From positions 1 through 61,693 of the forward strand of contig WLIV01000020.1 in assembly GCA_009702045.1 (NCBI GenBank): 61,693 bases of DNA, written 5' to 3'. Numbering within the stretch: position 1 is the first letter of the stretch; each line of letters opens with the position of its first letter. The stretch is from Actinomycetota bacterium. Lineage in GTDB: Bacteria; Actinomycetota; Acidimicrobiia; Acidimicrobiales; Ilumatobacteraceae. Positions 54,834 through 61,693 of this stretch are shown here, piece after piece. The notes under the pieces are model-generated. The model did not search any database and had not been told where the DNA came from. It saw only the letters and a program-made list of their open reading frames with translations. A program made the translations under genes and the position numbers.

Positions 54834-54850
54834 CTTTACGAATTGTAAAG
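54834..54850. promoter_or_regulatory. Palindrome CTTTAC-GAATT-GTAAAG, candidate operator
   Basis: Perfect 6-bp arms with a 5-bp spacer directly upstream of the molybdenum hydroxylase operon. The right arm overlaps TAAAGT (54846-54851), a -10 box 9 nt before the ATG at 54861. A dimeric repressor binding here would block the promoter. Its AT-rich sequence stands out from the surrounding DNA. Confidence 0.5.
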
Positions 54851-54860
54851 TTCTTCCATC

Positions 54861-55700
54861 ATGTCCGTGATCGTTCCCACCACGTTGGCCGAAGCACTTG
54901 CCGCGCTCGCCGACTCACCCTCCGCGACGGTCGTCGCCGGCGGCACCGACGTCATGGTGGAGGTCAACTTTGGCCATCGCTCCGTGAGCGATGTCGTGAT
55001 GGTGAACCGGGTCGCTGAGTTGCGCACCTGGCGACGCGATGCCGATGTCCTGCACCTGGGTGCTGGTGTCACTTGGTCCGAGATCGAGGCCTCACCGATC
55101 GCCGAGTGGGTGCCGGCGCTTGCACAGGCGGCCCGCACGGTCGGCTCGCCACAGATCCGCCATGCGGGTACGGTCGGCGGCAACCTTGGCACCTGCTCGC
55201 CGGCGGGTGACGGCCTGCCCGTACTCGCGGCACTCGATGCCGTGGTGCACCTTGCATCGGCCGACAGCACCCGCTCGCTGTCGTTCGCCGAGTACATGGT
55301 CGGCCCGAAACGCACGGCACGCCGCCCCGGCGAACTCATCACCGGAGTGACACTCCCCATCGTGGACGGGTGGCAGGGCTATAGCAAGGTCGGCGTTCGC
55401 AATGCCATGGTCATCGCTACGGCCAGCGTTGCTCTCGTCGTTGATGCGGGGTCGGTGCGACTCGCGCTGGGCTCGGTCGGCCCCACGATCCTGCGCTGTC
55501 CCGAAGCCGAGGTCTTTGCTGCGAACAACGTGGACTTCACGTCCAGAGTGGCCAGCAGCGAGGTGGTTGCGCAGTTCGCCGAACTGGCGCGTGCCGCTGC
55601 TCGCCCGATCGACGACCATCGGTCCACCGCCGTCTATCGCCGTCATGCGGTCGGTGTGTTGGCCAGCCGTTTGCTGAGAAGGGCATTCCCCAATGAGTGA
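54861..55700 (+). CDS. Molybdenum hydroxylase FAD-binding medium subunit (CoxM/XdhB type)
   Basis: 279 aa. FAD-binding motifs are VVAGGTDVMVEVN and IRHAGTVGGNLGTCSPAGD, the second including the usual TxGG pattern. The C-terminal CO_deh_flav_C domain contains GYSKVGVRNAMVIATASVAL. It passes electrons from the iron-sulfur subunit to FAD. It overlaps the small subunit gene by 8 bp. Order medium-small-large is that of CO/xanthine dehydrogenase operons. Confidence 0.9.
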   Translation: MSVIVPTTLAEALAALADSPSATVVAGGTDVMVEVNFGHRSVSDVVMVNRVAELRTWRRDADVLHLGAGVTWSEIEASPIAEWVPALAQAARTVGSPQIRHAGTVGGNLGTCSPAGDGLPVLAALDAVVHLASADSTRSLSFAEYMVGPKRTARRPGELITGVTLPIVDGWQGYSKVGVRNAMVIATASVALVVDAGSVRLALGSVGPTILRCPEAEVFAANNVDFTSRVASSEVVAQFAELARAAARPIDDHRSTAVYRRHAVGVLASRLLRRAFPNE

Positions 55701-56172
55701 GATCTACCAGTTGCACGTCAACGGAGAATCGCGCGACGTACTCGATGCATCCCCGGGCGAGAGCCTGCTCTACGTGCTGCGCGAGCGTCTCGGACTGATG
55801 GGCAGCAAGGGCGCGTGCGAGCAGGGTGAGTGCGGTTCGTGCAGCGTGATGCTCGACGAACAGCTGGTATGCGGGTGTTTGGTACTGGCTGCTGGGGCCG
55901 TGGGTCAGCGCATCGTGACGATCGAGGGGATCGCACCTGTGGGCGCTCCCAGCGATGTGCAGCAGGCGTTCGTCGATGCCGGTGCGGTGCAGTGTGGGTT
56001 CTGCACGCCGGGCCTCATCATGGCGACCCACTCGTTGCTCGAGCGGTCGCCGTCGCCGAGCGAGATGGAGATCCGCGAAGAACTATCCGGCAATGTGTGC
56101 CGGTGCACTGGCTACGGCCGCATCATCGATGCCGTGCAGCGTGTCGCTGTGGCCCGCCGAGGTGTGTCATGA
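55693..56172 (+). CDS. Molybdenum hydroxylase 2Fe-2S small subunit (CoxS/XdhC-iron-sulfur type)
   Basis: 159 aa. The plant-type [2Fe-2S] cluster is formed by Cys42, Cys47, Cys50 and Cys62 (CEQGECGSC then VCGCL). The second, helical cluster uses CGFC (101, 104) and CRC (136, 138). It links the molybdenum site to the FAD subunit. ATG start overlaps the medium subunit gene, and its end overlaps the large subunit gene (ATGA). Confidence 0.93.
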   Translation: MSEIYQLHVNGESRDVLDASPGESLLYVLRERLGLMGSKGACEQGECGSCSVMLDEQLVCGCLVLAAGAVGQRIVTIEGIAPVGAPSDVQQAFVDAGAVQCGFCTPGLIMATHSLLERSPSPSEMEIREELSGNVCRCTGYGRIIDAVQRVAVARRGVS

Positions 56173-58475
56173 CCGACACTGACCTCGGCACCGCAGCCGC
56201 CACCTTCGACGGCACCCATTCCGGCCTTGCTGGTCGATTGGGCGACAGCGTTGCCCGCCCTGATGGCGTGCCCAAGGCGCAGGGTTCCTACCAGTTCTCG
56301 GGCGACCTCACGGCCGACGGCTTCCTGTGGGGCGCAACGCTGCGCTCACCACACCCGTACGCGCGCATCGTGCGCATCGACGTGTCGGGCGCCTGGAAGA
56401 TCGACGGTGTCGCCGCAGTCATCACCGCCGAGGATGTGCCGGGGAAGGCCACCTACGGGCTGATCAGCCAGGACCAACCGGTGTTCGCCAGCGACATCGT
56501 GCGTTTCCACGGCGAACCGGTTGCTGCCGTTGCCGCCGACCACCCGGAAACGTGTCGCCGCGCGCTCGCCGCAATCGTGGTCGAGTACGAGGTGCTGACA
56601 CCGCTCACCGACCCTGAGCAGGCGGTCGACGGTTCATTTCCGCCGATCCACCCCGATGGCAACATCGTGCGCCACCAACGCATCATCCGTGGCGATCAGT
56701 CCATCGAAGGCCCGATCATTGTCGAGGGCACGTACGAGATGGGCCGCCAGGATCAGGCGTTCCTCGGACTCGAGGCGGCCCTGGCGATCCCGGCACCCGG
56801 CGGCGCCGGTGTCGAGCTGTACGTGGCCACGCAGTGGCTGCACGAGGATCGCAAACAGATTGCTGCGTGTCTCGGCATGCCCGAGGACAACGTACGCCTG
56901 GTGCTGGGCGGTGTCGGCGGCGCGTTCGGAGCCCGTGAGGACATCAGCCTGCAGGTGCACACGTGCATGCTCGCGCTGCGCACCGGTCGGCCGGTGAAGA
57001 TCCAGTACGACCGCGCCGAGAGTTTCCACGGCCATGTCCACCGGCATCCGTGCACGGTGTGGATGCGGCACCATGCCGGCACCGATGGCCGTATCCGGCG
57101 CATCGAAGCTCGTTTCCTGTTCGACGGCGGCGCCTACGCCAGCACATCGTCCGCTGTGCTGATCAACGGCATCACGCACACACAGGGTCCCTACCAGTGC
57201 GAGAACGCCACGGTGCACGGCTGGGCGGTACGCACGAACAACCTGCCATCAGGCGCGATGCGCGGCTTCGGAGTCGTGCAGGCTGCGTTTGCTCACGAGG
57301 GCCAGATGGACAAACTCGCGGCAGCAGTCGGGGTCGACCCCGTCGAGATCCGGTTGCGCAACGCGATGCAACGCGGCGATCGCCTGATCACCGGGCAAGT
57401 GGTCGACAACGTGGCGCCGGTGGCGCGCCTCATCCGCGAGACGGCGGCGCTCCCGCTGCCCACGCAGCCGGTGGGCGGCACTGATCACGATCCGATGAGG
57501 CTGCCCGGCGGGGCCGGCCGCACGGCCGATGAACGGCACATCGTGCGCGGCATCGGCTGGGGCGTTGGTATCAAGAACCTGATGTACAGCGAGGCGTTCG
57601 ACGACTTCTCCACGGCGCGGGTGCGTCTGGCGGATGGTGTCGCCTCGGTGAAGTTCGCGACGGTGGAAGTTGGGCAAGGTTTCATCACCATTGTCGGGCA
57701 GATCGCCCGAACGGTGCTCGGCGTCGGTGAGGTAGTACTGGAGACGATCGACACGCAGATCGGTTCCGCCGGCTCCACCTCTGCCTCGCGGCAGACCTGG
57801 ATGAGCGGCGGTGCGGTCGACGGCGCGTGCCGTCTGGTGCGCGAGCGGTTGTTCGAGTTGGTCGCGGCCAAGTACCAACTCGCGGCGGTGCAACTCGAGA
57901 TCGACGGTACAGATGTCGTCGACACGCTCGGCACGCTGCGCATTCCGGTGGCGGAAGCGACTGCCGGGATTCTGATCGAGGAGACCTTCGAGCACCACCA
58001 TGTGCCGACAGAAGACCTCGACGAGGATGGCCAGGGCAACTGCCACACCGCGTTCGCGTTCGTCGCGCACCGTGCGGTGGTCGACGTCGATCCTGAGCTG
58101 GGTCTGGTGAAGGTGGTTCAGATCGCCACTGCGCAGGATGTCGGCCGGGCGCTCAACCCGCTCAGTGTCGTCGGCCAGATCGAGGGCGGTATCGCTCAGG
58201 GTGTGGGCCTGGCCGTCATGGAAGAACTGCTGCAGGTGAATGGCATCGTCAAGAACGCGACCTTCACCGATTATCTGTTGCCAACGTTCCTCGACATGCC
58301 GGATGTGGTCATCTCGCTGGTGGAAGAGCCCGACCCTCACGCTCCGATGGGCGCCAAGGGTGTCGGCGAACCGCCCACCGTGTCGTCTACACCGGCGGTC
58401 GTCGCTGCCATTCGAGATGCGCTCGGCAAAGACCTACACCGAGTGCCCGTCCGCCCCAGCGATATCTGTTTCTGA
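56169..58475 (+). CDS. Molybdopterin-binding large subunit, xanthine dehydrogenase type
   Basis: 768 aa from the ATG at 56169. The Mo-cofactor domains show GGVGGAFGAREDISLQVH, GAMRGFGVVQAAFAHE and, near the end, GAKGVGEPPT with the catalytic Glu. The form I CO dehydrogenase loop AYRCSFR is absent, so this is a purine or other N-heterocycle or aldehyde hydroxylase, not an aerobic CO dehydrogenase. The neighbour is a purine-type phosphoribosyltransferase, which favours a purine substrate. Longer in-frame reading overlaps the small subunit gene. Confidence 0.9.
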   Translation: MTDTDLGTAAATFDGTHSGLAGRLGDSVARPDGVPKAQGSYQFSGDLTADGFLWGATLRSPHPYARIVRIDVSGAWKIDGVAAVITAEDVPGKATYGLISQDQPVFASDIVRFHGEPVAAVAADHPETCRRALAAIVVEYEVLTPLTDPEQAVDGSFPPIHPDGNIVRHQRIIRGDQSIEGPIIVEGTYEMGRQDQAFLGLEAALAIPAPGGAGVELYVATQWLHEDRKQIAACLGMPEDNVRLVLGGVGGAFGAREDISLQVHTCMLALRTGRPVKIQYDRAESFHGHVHRHPCTVWMRHHAGTDGRIRRIEARFLFDGGAYASTSSAVLINGITHTQGPYQCENATVHGWAVRTNNLPSGAMRGFGVVQAAFAHEGQMDKLAAAVGVDPVEIRLRNAMQRGDRLITGQVVDNVAPVARLIRETAALPLPTQPVGGTDHDPMRLPGGAGRTADERHIVRGIGWGVGIKNLMYSEAFDDFSTARVRLADGVASVKFATVEVGQGFITIVGQIARTVLGVGEVVLETIDTQIGSAGSTSASRQTWMSGGAVDGACRLVRERLFELVAAKYQLAAVQLEIDGTDVVDTLGTLRIPVAEATAGILIEETFEHHHVPTEDLDEDGQGNCHTAFAFVAHRAVVDVDPELGLVKVVQIATAQDVGRALNPLSVVGQIEGGIAQGVGLAVMEELLQVNGIVKNATFTDYLLPTFLDMPDVVISLVEEPDPHAPMGAKGVGEPPTVSSTPAVVAAIRDALGKDLHRVPVRPSDICF

Positions 58476-58516
58476 GCCGTTCTCTGGGCGGTTCTCTGGG
58501 CCAGGCGAGGATCGGT

Positions 58517-58522
58517 TAGGTT
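58517..58522 (+). promoter_or_regulatory. -10 box TAGGTT, leaderless-type, for the phosphoribosyltransferase gene
   Basis: TAGGTT ends 7 nt before the GTG at 58530, which favours that start over an in-frame TTG at 58521. Confidence 0.45.
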
Positions 58523-58529
58523 GGCGAGC

Positions 58530-59024
58530 GTGGCGAACGATCGTGAAATTCTGACCTGGGAAACCTTCGGTGTGGCCTCTCGTGAGCTGGCTCAGCTGGT
58601 TGCCGACGACTACGAACCCGACATGATCCTGGCGATCGCTCGTGGCGGTCTGCTCATCGGTGGTGCACTCGGCTACGCACTCAGCGTGAAGAACGTGTAC
58701 ACGATGAACGTCGAGTTCTACACGGGTGTCGACGAGCGCCTTGAGGTGCCCCGCATTCTTCCGCCGGCCCCCGACTTCATGGACGTCAGCCACTTCAAGA
58801 TCTTGATCGCCGACGACGTTGCCGATACCGGGCACACGTTGCGCAGTGTGCAGGCGTTCTGCGAGGGCAAGGTTGCCGAGGTGCGCACAGCCGTCATCTA
58901 CGAGAAGAGCCATTCGGTCGTGAAGTGCGATTACGTCTGGAAGCGCACCGACGAATGGATCAACTTCCCCTGGAGCGACAAAGACCCGGTCGCCAAGCGC
59001 GACTGGTCCGTCAAGGACGCCTGA
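58530..59024 (+). CDS. Purine-type phosphoribosyltransferase (xanthine/guanine-like)
   Basis: 164 aa. The PRPP-binding loop is ILIADDVADTGHTL. A type I PRTase N-terminal segment, LAIARGGLLIGGALGYAL, supplies the other PRPP contacts, and VNVEF-like MNVEFYTG follows. The C-terminal DYVWKRTDEWINFPW resembles xanthine-guanine phosphoribosyltransferases. It would salvage a purine base to its nucleotide. It lies 54 bp after the Mo hydroxylase operon and 9 bp before the AT3 gene. Confidence 0.8.
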   Translation: MANDREILTWETFGVASRELAQLVADDYEPDMILAIARGGLLIGGALGYALSVKNVYTMNVEFYTGVDERLEVPRILPPAPDFMDVSHFKILIADDVADTGHTLRSVQAFCEGKVAEVRTAVIYEKSHSVVKCDYVWKRTDEWINFPWSDKDPVAKRDWSVKDA

Positions 59025-59033
59025 GTCTCCTCA

Positions 59034-61172
59034 GTGGTGCAACGCGATCGGGAGTTGCTGCCCGAGATCGAGGGTCTGCGCGCTCTCGCGGTCATCAGCG
59101 TCCTGCTCTACCACGCTGAGTTCGGCATTTCCGGTGGGTACATCGGCGTCGACGTGTTCTTCGTTGTCTCCGGTTTCCTGATCACGCGGTTACTGGTCCG
59201 CGAGCGCGTCGCTACCGGGCGGATCTCGTTGCGCACGTTCTACGCCCGCCGGGCACGTCGTCTGCTGCCCGCCGCCACCCTCGTGCTGGTAGCGGTCGTT
59301 GCCGCGTCGTATCTGCTGCTGAACCCACTGCGTGCCCACGACACGGCGGTGGACGCGTCGTGGGCGGCGGTGTTCGCCGCCAACATCCACTTCGCCAGGG
59401 TGGGCACGGATTACCTCGCGTCGTCGGCCGCGCCGTCGCTGTTGCAGCACTGGTGGTCGTTGGCCATCGAAGAGCAGTTCTACCTCGTGTGGCCCGGTGT
59501 GCTGGCGCTGGCATGGTGGGCCTGGCGGCGTGTGCACGCGGCGGCGCTCGTGGCGTGTGCCGTGGTGCTCGTGGGTTCGTTCGCGGTGGGCTGGTGGTTG
59601 GTCGATGACAACCCGGTGTGGGCCTACTTCGCCCCATGGGCGCGAGCCTGGGAGCTCGCGCTCGGCGGTCTGTGCACGCTGATCTGGTCGCGTCGCGATC
59701 GCATCTTTGGCCGAGCAGCCCTGGGCTGGGTCGGGATGGCCGCGATGGGGTTCAGCGCCGTGGTGTTCGATCGCAGCACCATGTTCCCGGGTGTCGCCGC
59801 GCTCCTCCCGGTGCTGGGCGCAGCAGCGGTGATCGTCTCCATCGGAGCGGTGGGTTCGCCCGGACGATTGCTCTCGCTGAAGCCATTGCAGTGGGTGGGT
59901 GGGCGCTCCTATGGCCTCTACCTGTGGCACTGGCCGCTGCTCGTGCTGGTGGAGGAGCGGTGGGGGCGAACTGCAGGCTGGCGCGGTGGTGCATTGGTGC
60001 TCTCGGTCGTGCTGGCGGCAGTCACGTACGTGCTGGTGGAGCAACCAGTTCGCCACCTGCCGGCGTTGCTGCGGTCTGCCTCGCGGTCGCTTGCGCTTGG
60101 CGTGTCGATGGTGCTGCTCACGGTTGCCGTCGCGTGGTGGTCGGCCGCGACGACGAGCGACGTGGAGTTGCACACCGGTTACGTCGCCCCGACGGTCGCC
60201 CCCACGGTGCCGGTGCCGGTGTCGGTGTCGGTGTCAGCTGGTACGCAGCCGGCAGGCGTTGGCTCAACCACATCAACCACCACACCACCCGACCCACTGG
60301 TGGTGCTGCAGCAGAAGGTGGCGAACGAACTTGAGCCGCTGATCCGCGAGTCGGCAGCACAGGATCTGGTGCCGGACAACATCACCCCGGCGATCAGTGA
60401 TCAGCACACCAACAGCCCGCGTGTGTGGGGAGATGGGTGTCTGGTCGGTTTCTTCGACGACACCAGCCCGGTGTGCGAGTACGGCGATCTGTCATCGCCG
60501 ATCACGGTTGCGCTGTACGGCGACAGTCACGTCGATCAGTGGTTCGACGCGGCGGAGGCGACTGCGCTGCGCAATCACTGGAAGCTGCTGGTGCTGTCGA
60601 AGTCGAAATGCGCGATCCTCGACATCGATGTCCTCTACGACGGGACGCGGCCGTACCCGCAGTGCACGCGTTGGCGGGCCGCGGCGCAGCAGCGGGTGCT
60701 GGCACCCGATGTGCAAGTAGTGCTGATCACACAGTGGCGGCAGCACTACCACGTACTCGACAAGGGTGCCGAGCGTCCCGTGTATGACCGCGAGTGGCGT
60801 GCTGCACTCGTTGAGACGGTGAGCACGCTGCAGGCCGCCGGGAAGCGGGTGATGTTGCTCGGCGACACGCCGTTCACCCACTTCGCACCCGATGAGTGCA
60901 TCGCGGACCATGCCCGCAGCCTCACCCACTGCAACCTCGCTCGCCCCACACACGTCGTCGAACGTGAGATCCAGTTAGAGCGCGAGGTCGCCGCCGAGGT
61001 GGGGGTTGAGTACTACGACACGAATGTGTGGTTCTGCGCCGACGATGTGTGCCCGGTGGTGGTCGGCAACATGGCGGTGTACCTCGACAGCCACCACATC
61101 AACCGCACGTACGGCCTGTTCCTCACGCCATACATGGAGTTGTTGATCCAGCACCTGCTCGTCGCACCCTAA
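59034..61172 (+). CDS. AT3-SGNH O-acyltransferase
   Basis: 712 aa. The AT3 domain has R-x10-H at Arg16/His27 (LRALAVISVLLYH), GGYIGVDVFFVVSGFLIT and IEEQFYLVWPG. A linker of PVPVSVSVS and Thr-rich sequence leads to an SGNH domain with GDS at Asp497 (YGDSHVDQW) and an Asp685-x-x-His688 pair. This layout resembles the classical OafA-like group. GTG codons at 59034 and 59037 are both possible starts. No glycan genes lie next to it. Confidence 0.86.
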   Translation: MVQRDRELLPEIEGLRALAVISVLLYHAEFGISGGYIGVDVFFVVSGFLITRLLVRERVATGRISLRTFYARRARRLLPAATLVLVAVVAASYLLLNPLRAHDTAVDASWAAVFAANIHFARVGTDYLASSAAPSLLQHWWSLAIEEQFYLVWPGVLALAWWAWRRVHAAALVACAVVLVGSFAVGWWLVDDNPVWAYFAPWARAWELALGGLCTLIWSRRDRIFGRAALGWVGMAAMGFSAVVFDRSTMFPGVAALLPVLGAAAVIVSIGAVGSPGRLLSLKPLQWVGGRSYGLYLWHWPLLVLVEERWGRTAGWRGGALVLSVVLAAVTYVLVEQPVRHLPALLRSASRSLALGVSMVLLTVAVAWWSAATTSDVELHTGYVAPTVAPTVPVPVSVSVSAGTQPAGVGSTTSTTTPPDPLVVLQQKVANELEPLIRESAAQDLVPDNITPAISDQHTNSPRVWGDGCLVGFFDDTSPVCEYGDLSSPITVALYGDSHVDQWFDAAEATALRNHWKLLVLSKSKCAILDIDVLYDGTRPYPQCTRWRAAAQQRVLAPDVQVVLITQWRQHYHVLDKGAERPVYDREWRAALVETVSTLQAAGKRVMLLGDTPFTHFAPDECIADHARSLTHCNLARPTHVVEREIQLEREVAAEVGVEYYDTNVWFCADDVCPVVVGNMAVYLDSHHINRTYGLFLTPYMELLIQHLLVAP

Positions 61173-61190
61173 CGACGCGGCCGGTGACCA

Positions 61191-61216
61191 TCCTGACCAC
61201 GCATCCGTGGAGGATA
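61191..61216 (+). terminator. Hairpin after the AT3 gene
   Basis: ATCC-tga-CCACG-CATC-CGTGG-a-GGAT forms a stem with two paired blocks and a 4-nt loop, 18 bp after the stop. No T-run follows, so it may be a Rho-independent signal only in part, or a 3'-end stabiliser between convergent genes. Confidence 0.4.
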
Positions 61217-61275
61217 AGGGCGCCCGACTGCGGCCGCGGGCATCCCGCATTCCACCGGTCATCCGGTTGCGGGCG

Positions 61276-61693
61276 TCAGGCCGCCGCCTGGGTTCGTGGT
61301 CGGGTGTGGATGGTGGTGCCGTCGATGAGTGTGAGTCGGAGGTCGTGGACGTCGCCGTGGATGGTGACGCCTGGGCGGTGTTTTTCGGTGTGGTGGTGTC
61401 GGCACAGCAGGATTAGGTTGTCGAGGTCGGTGGCACCGCCGTTCTCCCACGGAATCAAATGGTCGGCGTCGCACCATGGTGCGGGGATGTGGCAGCCGGT
61501 CCAGCGGCAGCCGCCATCGCGGGCGAGTAGCGCCTTGTATTGGGCGTCGGTGGCGTAGCGCACCTCTCGCCCGAGGTTCAGTACGTGTGAACCGGCGAGT
61601 AGCACGCGTTGCAGGTTGGCGTGTTCGGCCATGTGCCGCACGACGTGTGCGGGGATGCGTTCACCGTGTGCGGTGAGGCCAGGTTCGTCGCTG
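61276..61693 (-). CDS. DUF222/HNH endonuclease family protein (5' part beyond window)
   Basis: 139 codons are visible and the frame stays open to the window edge, so the start is off the sequence. The HNH domain is CDADHLIPWENGGATDLDNLILLCRHHH (shown in two parts: DADHLIPW and NLILLCRHHH), preceded by YKALLARDGGCRWTGCHIP, which supplies two zinc-binding Cys. This pattern is that of the 13E12/DUF222-HNH proteins that are multicopy in many actinomycetes. Their role is not established. Confidence 0.85.
   Translation of the reverse strand, partial: SDEPGLTAHGERIPAHVVRHMAEHANLQRVLLAGSHVLNLGREVRYATDAQYKALLARDGGCRWTGCHIPAPWCDADHLIPWENGGATDLDNLILLCRHHHTEKHRPGVTIHGDVHDLRLTLIDGTTIHTRPRTQAAA

Noticed and set aside
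56169-58475. Aerobic CO dehydrogenase large subunit
   Set aside because: The form I active-site loop AYRCSFR is absent; the equivalent region reads GAMRGFG, so a xanthine dehydrogenase-type enzyme is preferred.

Overview
The window is high-GC, almost gap-free coding DNA from an actinomycete-type bacterium. GTG starts are common, many genes are joined by GTGA or ATGA overlaps, and at least fifteen starts have a TAnnnT -10 box only 6-10 nt upstream, which suggests leaderless mRNAs. The order tlyA-nadK-recN ... pyrG-NUDIX-xerD ... scpA-scpB-rluB is the one known from Mycobacterium (Rv1694-Rv1711), interrupted here by other genes. Gene content and layout fit a lineage outside Mycobacteriales. My best guess is Acidimicrobiia (Ilumatobacter-like), but this is inference. 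No rRNA, tRNA, CRISPR array, IS element or prophage was seen, and no non-coding stretch exceeds 300 bases.

Left part (1-17.5 kb): housekeeping. It holds a lysine-rich tail of a truncated gene, tlyA, nadK, recN, a MurJ-type flippase, a PAP2-type membrane phosphatase, a GT39-type membrane glycosyltransferase, a HAD hydrolase, pyrG, a NUDIX ADP-ribose pyrophosphatase, xerD, an HD-domain protein, trpS, scpA, scpB, rluB, tyrA and aroA. Two tandem hairpin units lie between trpS and scpA.

Middle part (17.5-45.6 kb): envelope glycan region. A HAD phosphatase, DPPR synthase, methyltransferase, dprE1 and dprE2 together could make decaprenyl-phosphoryl-arabinose (DPA), the lipid donor of cell-wall arabinan. 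They are followed by a GT-C glycosyltransferase, a GT4 glycosyltransferase, a polyprenol-phosphate sugar synthase and a GT39 protein. A leftward run of eight genes (45606 to 28557) then encodes an AlkA-like glycosylase, a PIG-V-like GT-C, a GT39-like GT-C, a GT2 polyprenyl-phosphate sugar synthase, two tandem AftD-like arabinofuranosyltransferases of about 1,400 residues, and two AT3-SGNH O-acyltransferases, one with a duplicated SGNH domain. Read together, the region could make an arabinose lipid donor, polymerise or branch an arabinan-like glycan outside the membrane, and acylate it. This is the most interesting system in the window. No Emb-type transferase or galactan gene is present.

Right part (45.7-61.7 kb): a third AT3-SGNH acyltransferase behind a seven-codon mini-ORF, a five-gene oligopeptide/dipeptide ABC importer with a perfect TGTGA-N6-TCACA (CRP-type) site upstream, a DUF5522 protein, a PPK2 polyphosphate kinase, a three-subunit xanthine-dehydrogenase-type molybdenum hydroxylase behind a palindrome, a purine-type phosphoribosyltransferase, a fourth AT3-SGNH protein, and the 3' part of a DUF222/HNH endonuclease gene that runs off the window.
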